Origin: Actinoplanes auranticolor | GTDB lineage: Bacteria; Actinomycetota; Actinomycetes; Mycobacteriales; Micromonosporaceae | Assembly (NCBI RefSeq): GCF_018332655.1 | Contig: NZ_BOQL01000059.1 | Coordinates: forward strand, 1-57,231 | Length of the DNA stretch: 57,231 nucleotides | Direction: 5' to 3' | In this document: in pieces, positions 53,453 to 57,231 of the stretch | Layout of the letters: every line of letters starts with the position of its first letter | How positions within the stretch are numbered: position 1 is the stretch's first letter | Translations under genes and position numbers: made by a program | The notes under the pieces: generated by a model | What the model was told of the DNA's origin: nothing | The model's input: only the letters and a program-made list of their open reading frames with translations | Databases searched by the model: none

Positions 53453-56088
53453 GCTGTGGGCAACGCTTTCAGGGCCGCCGCAATTCTCGCGAGGTCGGCC
53501 TCCGCCGTGGCGAGCCGATCCTTGATCTTGGCCACGACCTGCTCGGGCGCCTTGCCGACGAACGCGTCGTTGTCGAGCTTGGCCCGGCACTGTGCCGCTT
53601 CCTTCTCGGCGGCGGCGCGGTCCTTGTCGAGCCGGGCCCGTTCGGCCGCGACGTCGATGGTGCCCCGGGTGTCGAGGTCGACCGTGATGCCGCCGGTGAC
53701 CGCGAGGGTCGCCGTGGCCGCGAACTCGGCGCTGGGCGCATCCAGCCGGGCCAGCGCACGGATCAACGGCTCGTGCACGTCGATCCCGACGTTGCCGAGG
53801 CCGGTCAGCGCGGCGCTGACCCGCTGACCGGGGCGCAGGCCCTGGTCGGAGCGGAACCGCCGCACCTCGGTGACGACCTTCTGCAGCGCGGCGAGCTCTT
53901 CCTCGGCCACATCGTCGACGCGCGCCTGGTCGGCAACCGGCCACGCGGCCACGACTACGGACTCGGCACCGGTCAGCACCGTCCACAGCTCCTCGGTGAC
54001 AAACGGGATCACCGGGTGCAACAGACGCAGCAACTGGTCGAGCACATGCCCGAGCACCCGGCGCGAGCGCGCCGCCTCAATGCCGTCGGTGGCCAGCACT
54101 GGCTTGCTGAGCTCGACATACCAGTCACAGACGTCGTCCCACGCGAAGTGGTAGAGCGTGTCGCAGGCCTTGGCGAACTCGTACGTCGCCAGCTGCTCGT
54201 CAACCTCGGCGATGACGTGCTGCAGCCGCGACAGGATCCACTTGTCGACGCTCGACAGCTCCGACGACGCCGGCAGCTCACCCTCGACCGTGGCCCCGTT
54301 CATCAGGGCGAAGCGAGTCGCGTTCCACAGCTTGTTGCAGAAGTTACGCGAGCCCTGGCACCACTCCTCGCTGATCGGCACGTCGGAACCAGGGTTGGCG
54401 CCGCGGGCAAGCGTGAAGCGAGTGGCGTCCGCGCCGTACCGGTCGATCCAGTCCAGCGGGTCGACGGCGTTGCCGAACGACTTCGACATCTTCTTACCGT
54501 GCGCGTCGCGAACCAGTCCGTGCAGCGCCACCACGTCGAACGGCTGCACGCCGTCCATCGCGTACAGGCCGAACATCATCATCCGGGCGACCCAGAAGAA
54601 AAGGATGTCGTAGCCGGTGACCAGCACGCTGGTCGGGTAGAACTTCGCCAGCGTCTCGGTCTGCTCGGGCCAGCCCATCGTGGAGAACGGCCACAGCCCG
54701 GACGAGAACCACGTGTCGAGCACGTCCTCGTCCTGCCGCCAGCCCTCGCCGGTCGGCGGCTGCTCGTCCGGTCCGACGCAGACGACCTCACCGGCCGGGC
54801 CGTACCAGACCGGGATGCGGTGTCCCCACCAGAGCTGCCGCGAGATGCACCAGTCGTGCATGTTGTCGACCCAGGCGAAGTAACGCTTGGCCAGCTCCGG
54901 CGGCTCGATGGTGACCCGGCCGTCACGGACGGCGTCACCAGCCGCCTTGGCCAGCGGCCCGGTGTTCACGAACCACTGCAGCGACAGCCGCGGCTCGACA
55001 GTCGTCTTGCACCGCGAACAGTGCCCGACGGAGTGCTGGTAGGGCCGCTTCTCGGCGACGATGCGCCCCTGCTCACGCAGGGCGGCGACAATCGCAGGCC
55101 GGGCCTCGTACCGGTCCAGACCCTCAAAAGGCCCCGGTACGGTGATGACGGCCCGCTCATCCATGATCGTCATGCTCGGCAGCTCGTGCCGCCGGCCGAT
55201 CTCGAAGTCGTTCGGGTCGTGCGCCGGCGTGACCTTGACCGCACCCGTACCGAAAGCCGGGTCGACGTGCTCGTCGGCCACGATCGGGATCCGCCGCCCG
55301 GTGAGGGGAAGCTCGACCTCGGTGCCGATCAGGTGCTGGTAGCGCTCGTCCTCGGGGTGCACGGCCACCGCGGTGTCACCGAGCATCGTCTCGGCGCGGG
55401 TCGTGGCCACCACGATCGCGTTGTCACCGTCGCCGTAGCGGATGGAGACCAGCTCACCGTCGTCGTCGGTGTGCTCGACCTCGATGTCACTGAGCGCGGT
55501 GAGACAGCGGGGGCACCAGTTGATGATGCGCTCGGCCCGGTAGATGAGCCCATCGTCGTACAGCTGCTTGAAGATCGTCTGCACGGCCTTGGAGAGGCCC
55601 TCGTCCATGGTGAACCGCTCGCGGCTCCAGTCCACGGAGTCGCCCAGCCGGCGCATCTGCCCGGTGATCGCGCCACCGGACTCGGCCTTCCACTGCCAGA
55701 CCTTATCGACGAACGCCTCCCGCCCGAGGTCGTGGCGGGAGATCTGCTGGGCGGCGAGCTGCCGCTCGACGACGTTCTGGGTGGCGATGCCGGCGTGGTC
55801 CATGCCGGGCAGCCAGAGCACCTCGAAACCCTGCATCCGCTTGAGGCGGCTCAAGGTGTCCATGATGGTGTGCTCGAGGGCGTGGCCGACGTGCATGGAG
55901 CCGGTCACGTTGGGCGGCGGGATGACGATGGAGAAGGGCGGCTTGTCACTAGCCGGGTCCGCCGTGAAGTAGCCGGCCGATACCCACTGCTCGTACCGCC
56001 GCTGCTCTACCTCGCCCGGCTGGTACTGGGCGGAAAGGCCACCGGTGGGCCGGCTGTCGGGGGTACGGGTGTCGGTTGCTTCGCTCAC
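53449..56088 (-). CDS. valS: Valine--tRNA ligase
   Basis: This is an 879-residue class I synthetase. The nucleotide motif HVGH is within PPNVTGSMHVGHALEHT. KMSKSFGNAVDPLDWIDRYG holds the KMSKS loop. An editing domain lies between, and the C-terminal coiled coil (about 810-879) is typical of ValRS. Length is standard. Unlike ileS it has no T-box: the 115-bp divergent space before it instead holds two perfect DnaA-box sequences. It starts the valS-folC-DUF4233 operon. Confidence 0.97.
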   Translation of the reverse strand: MSEATDTRTPDSRPTGGLSAQYQPGEVEQRRYEQWVSAGYFTADPASDKPPFSIVIPPPNVTGSMHVGHALEHTIMDTLSRLKRMQGFEVLWLPGMDHAGIATQNVVERQLAAQQISRHDLGREAFVDKVWQWKAESGGAITGQMRRLGDSVDWSRERFTMDEGLSKAVQTIFKQLYDDGLIYRAERIINWCPRCLTALSDIEVEHTDDDGELVSIRYGDGDNAIVVATTRAETMLGDTAVAVHPEDERYQHLIGTEVELPLTGRRIPIVADEHVDPAFGTGAVKVTPAHDPNDFEIGRRHELPSMTIMDERAVITVPGPFEGLDRYEARPAIVAALREQGRIVAEKRPYQHSVGHCSRCKTTVEPRLSLQWFVNTGPLAKAAGDAVRDGRVTIEPPELAKRYFAWVDNMHDWCISRQLWWGHRIPVWYGPAGEVVCVGPDEQPPTGEGWRQDEDVLDTWFSSGLWPFSTMGWPEQTETLAKFYPTSVLVTGYDILFFWVARMMMFGLYAMDGVQPFDVVALHGLVRDAHGKKMSKSFGNAVDPLDWIDRYGADATRFTLARGANPGSDVPISEEWCQGSRNFCNKLWNATRFALMNGATVEGELPASSELSSVDKWILSRLQHVIAEVDEQLATYEFAKACDTLYHFAWDDVCDWYVELSKPVLATDGIEAARSRRVLGHVLDQLLRLLHPVIPFVTEELWTVLTGAESVVVAAWPVADQARVDDVAEEELAALQKVVTEVRRFRSDQGLRPGQRVSAALTGLGNVGIDVHEPLIRALARLDAPSAEFAATATLAVTGGITVDLDTRGTIDVAAERARLDKDRAAAEKEAAQCRAKLDNDAFVGKAPEQVVAKIKDRLATAEADLARIAAALKALPTA

Positions 56089-56139
56089 CCGACAAGTCTA
56101 CGGAGCCCGTGGGGGAAGCCTGCGATCGCACCGCCTTCC

Positions 56140-56166
56140 TGTGGACAAGGCGGGGTCTGTGGACAA
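56140..56166 (+). promoter_or_regulatory. Two perfect DnaA-box sequences
   Basis: TGTGGACAA occurs at 56140-56148 and 56158-56166, both the exact complement of TTGTCCACA, the DnaA-box consensus of high-GC Gram-positives. They have the same orientation with 18-nt spacing, in the divergent region between valS and the membrane-protein gene at 56204. Function as DnaA sites is inferred. Confidence 0.45.
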
Positions 56167-56203
56167 CGCCCGGCCGCGAAGCGCGGGTTGTTAGGCTCGC
56201 ACG

Positions 56204-56872
56204 ATGTCCGAACGCCCTGGCTCTGCTCCACCACCCGAGGCAACACCGGTGGAGATCGCCGCCGACCCGTTCCCCCTCACCGAGTCCGCCGGCGAGGAGA
56301 AGGAAGAACGGAAGCCGAGGTCTAGAACCAAGACGATCGTGCTCAGCGCAATGCTGGCGGTCGGCCTGGCGGGCGCATCCGTCCTGGGGTACGTGGGCTG
56401 GCGGATCGCCTCCCAGAAGGACGCGACTCTCACGGTCCCGGCCAACGTCGCAGGTTTCACCGTCGACAGCAGCGACGAGGGCCGCAACACGGCGGAGTAC
56501 CTGCAGACCGCTCTGTCCGCGGACGTGCAACTGGATCGTGCGGTGGGAGCAGTGTTCACCGACGGCTCGGCAAACGACATCCTGTTCTTCGGCGGCACAA
56601 CGCTGTTCTGGACCCCGGAAGACGACCTGGTGACCGCATTCGACCTGGTCTCCGACGAGCAGGGCTCGGTGACCGGGCTGCACGACGTGCCGGCCGGTCC
56701 CCTCGGCGGCACGATGAAATGCGGAACAACGAAGGCGGACGACACGGACATGCCGGTATGCGGCTGGGCCGACCACGGCAGCCTCGCCCTGGCGATGTTC
56801 CCGGGCCGCACAGTCGAGGACTCAGCCAAACTCCTCAGCGAGATCCGCTCCGCAGCCCAAACCCGCAACTGA
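56204..56872 (+). CDS. Single-pass membrane protein, paralogue of the 38252 gene
   Basis: This is a 222-residue protein. A short Pro/Glu-rich cytosolic part (1-45) ends in a basic patch (KPRSRTK), followed by one helix (about 47-68; IVLSAMLAVGLAGASVLGYV). The outer domain contains AVGAVFTDGSANDILFFGG, MKCGTTKADD and VCGWADHGSLALAMF, then TVEDSAKLLSEIRSAA. The same order and two Cys occur in the protein at 38252-39754 (HERCGVG, VCAWADHGSLATVML, SVEESADLTGVVRNAV), so both belong to one family that I cannot name. It is divergent from valS with a 115-bp gap containing the DnaA-like boxes. Confidence 0.78.
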   Translation: MSERPGSAPPPEATPVEIAADPFPLTESAGEEKEERKPRSRTKTIVLSAMLAVGLAGASVLGYVGWRIASQKDATLTVPANVAGFTVDSSDEGRNTAEYLQTALSADVQLDRAVGAVFTDGSANDILFFGGTTLFWTPEDDLVTAFDLVSDEQGSVTGLHDVPAGPLGGTMKCGTTKADDTDMPVCGWADHGSLALAMFPGRTVEDSAKLLSEIRSAAQTRN

Positions 56873-57231
56873 GTACGCCTGACAAGGCCACCGAGTAGGC
56901 CGCCTAACCGTGCGCATGCCATGGCGCAAGAGCCGGCGGCCGCCCGTGCATGCATGTGAGCTGCCATCGGCCGTGGTTGTCTGACTGCTGCTGGGTCGAG
57001 CGTGCGGGACCTTCAGTCGCGGCCGACGCTGTTCGCCTCAAGGCCAGCGTGTGAGTCACCCAGTCCCGCCGGCTGCAGCATCGTAGCTTTTGCCCGCGCG
57101 GGTCGGCTTGATCCGCCCGGCCTCCCGATCACGCCGGCCACCCAGCCTGACCCGTTGGATCGCCCGGGAACGCAAAAAAGAGCCCGCCCCGGTCAGGGGC
57201 AGGCTCCAACACACACGCGTGGGGGTATAGA
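56873..57231. other. Intergenic region at the right edge
   Basis: No coding frame here has a credible start and composition, and no tRNA fold was seen. The right end carries the terminator of a minus-strand gene that lies outside the window; by synteny clpX would be a candidate, but this is not shown. Confidence 0.55.
57174..57206 (-). terminator. Strong intrinsic terminator of a gene beyond the right edge
   Basis: An 11-bp stem (57180-57190 with 57196-57206, one G-T wobble) and a 5-nt loop are followed on the minus strand by six T (57174-57179). It is a classical rho-independent terminator for a minus-strand gene entering from the right. Confidence 0.85.

Overview
The window is a high-GC (about 70%) actinobacterial chromosome segment. 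Gene order, GTG/TTG starts, hairpin terminators without long T-runs, and the translational T-box in front of ileS all fit the family Micromonosporaceae. An Actinoplanes-like organism is my best guess; no 16S gene is present to prove it. The backbone is the conserved block that joins the valS-folC-ndk region to lepA in many actinobacteria. Almost everything conserved lies on the minus strand.

Reading in the direction of transcription (right to left): a terminator at the right edge belongs to a gene outside the window. Next come valS-folC-DUF4233 with 4-bp overlaps, ndk, phoD, ileS with its T-box, and plsC. Then follows an energy/stress signalling operon (RsbQ-like hydrolase, PAS-GAF-GAF-SpoIIE-HATPase phosphatase, STAS antagonist). 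This operon runs directly into the paired radical-SAM genes (TIGR03960/TIGR03936 types), RNase E/G, a lipoprotein, rplU-rpmA and obgE. After these come a GNAT acetyltransferase, pepN, a hybrid histidine kinase, nadD-rsfS-phosphatase, a lipoprotein and DegV, comEA-comEC, an NmrA-like oxidoreductase, a secreted GH92 mannosidase, holA, a small membrane protein, lepA and a small stress membrane protein. Plus-strand genes are isolated: an APH-like phosphotransferase, rpsT, a PrmC-like methyltransferase with a conserved unknown gene, a proline-rich membrane protein with an Fe-S photolyase, an AhpD-like protein, a giant membrane/disordered/VOC fusion, and a second small membrane protein paralogous to the proline-rich one.

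Functionally the window is mostly housekeeping: ribosomal proteins S20, L21 and L27; ribosome-associated factors LepA, Obg and RsfS; two aminoacyl-tRNA synthetases; polymerase III delta; RNase E/G; DNA uptake; NAD, folate and nucleotide metabolism. Accessory genes are inserted between these.

The most notable items are: an RsbQ/RsbP-type partner-switching operon whose phosphatase also carries a kinase-like ATPase domain; two paralogous single-pass proteins with a shared 'C-x-WADHGS' extracellular domain; a 965-residue membrane/disordered/glyoxalase-fold fusion; a probable ATC start codon; paired perfect DnaA boxes in two divergent intergenic regions; a cluster of GCGAAGC mini-hairpins at the left edge; and a frameshifted ricin-lectin remnant beside pepN. 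No tRNA, rRNA, CRISPR array or intact mobile element was seen.
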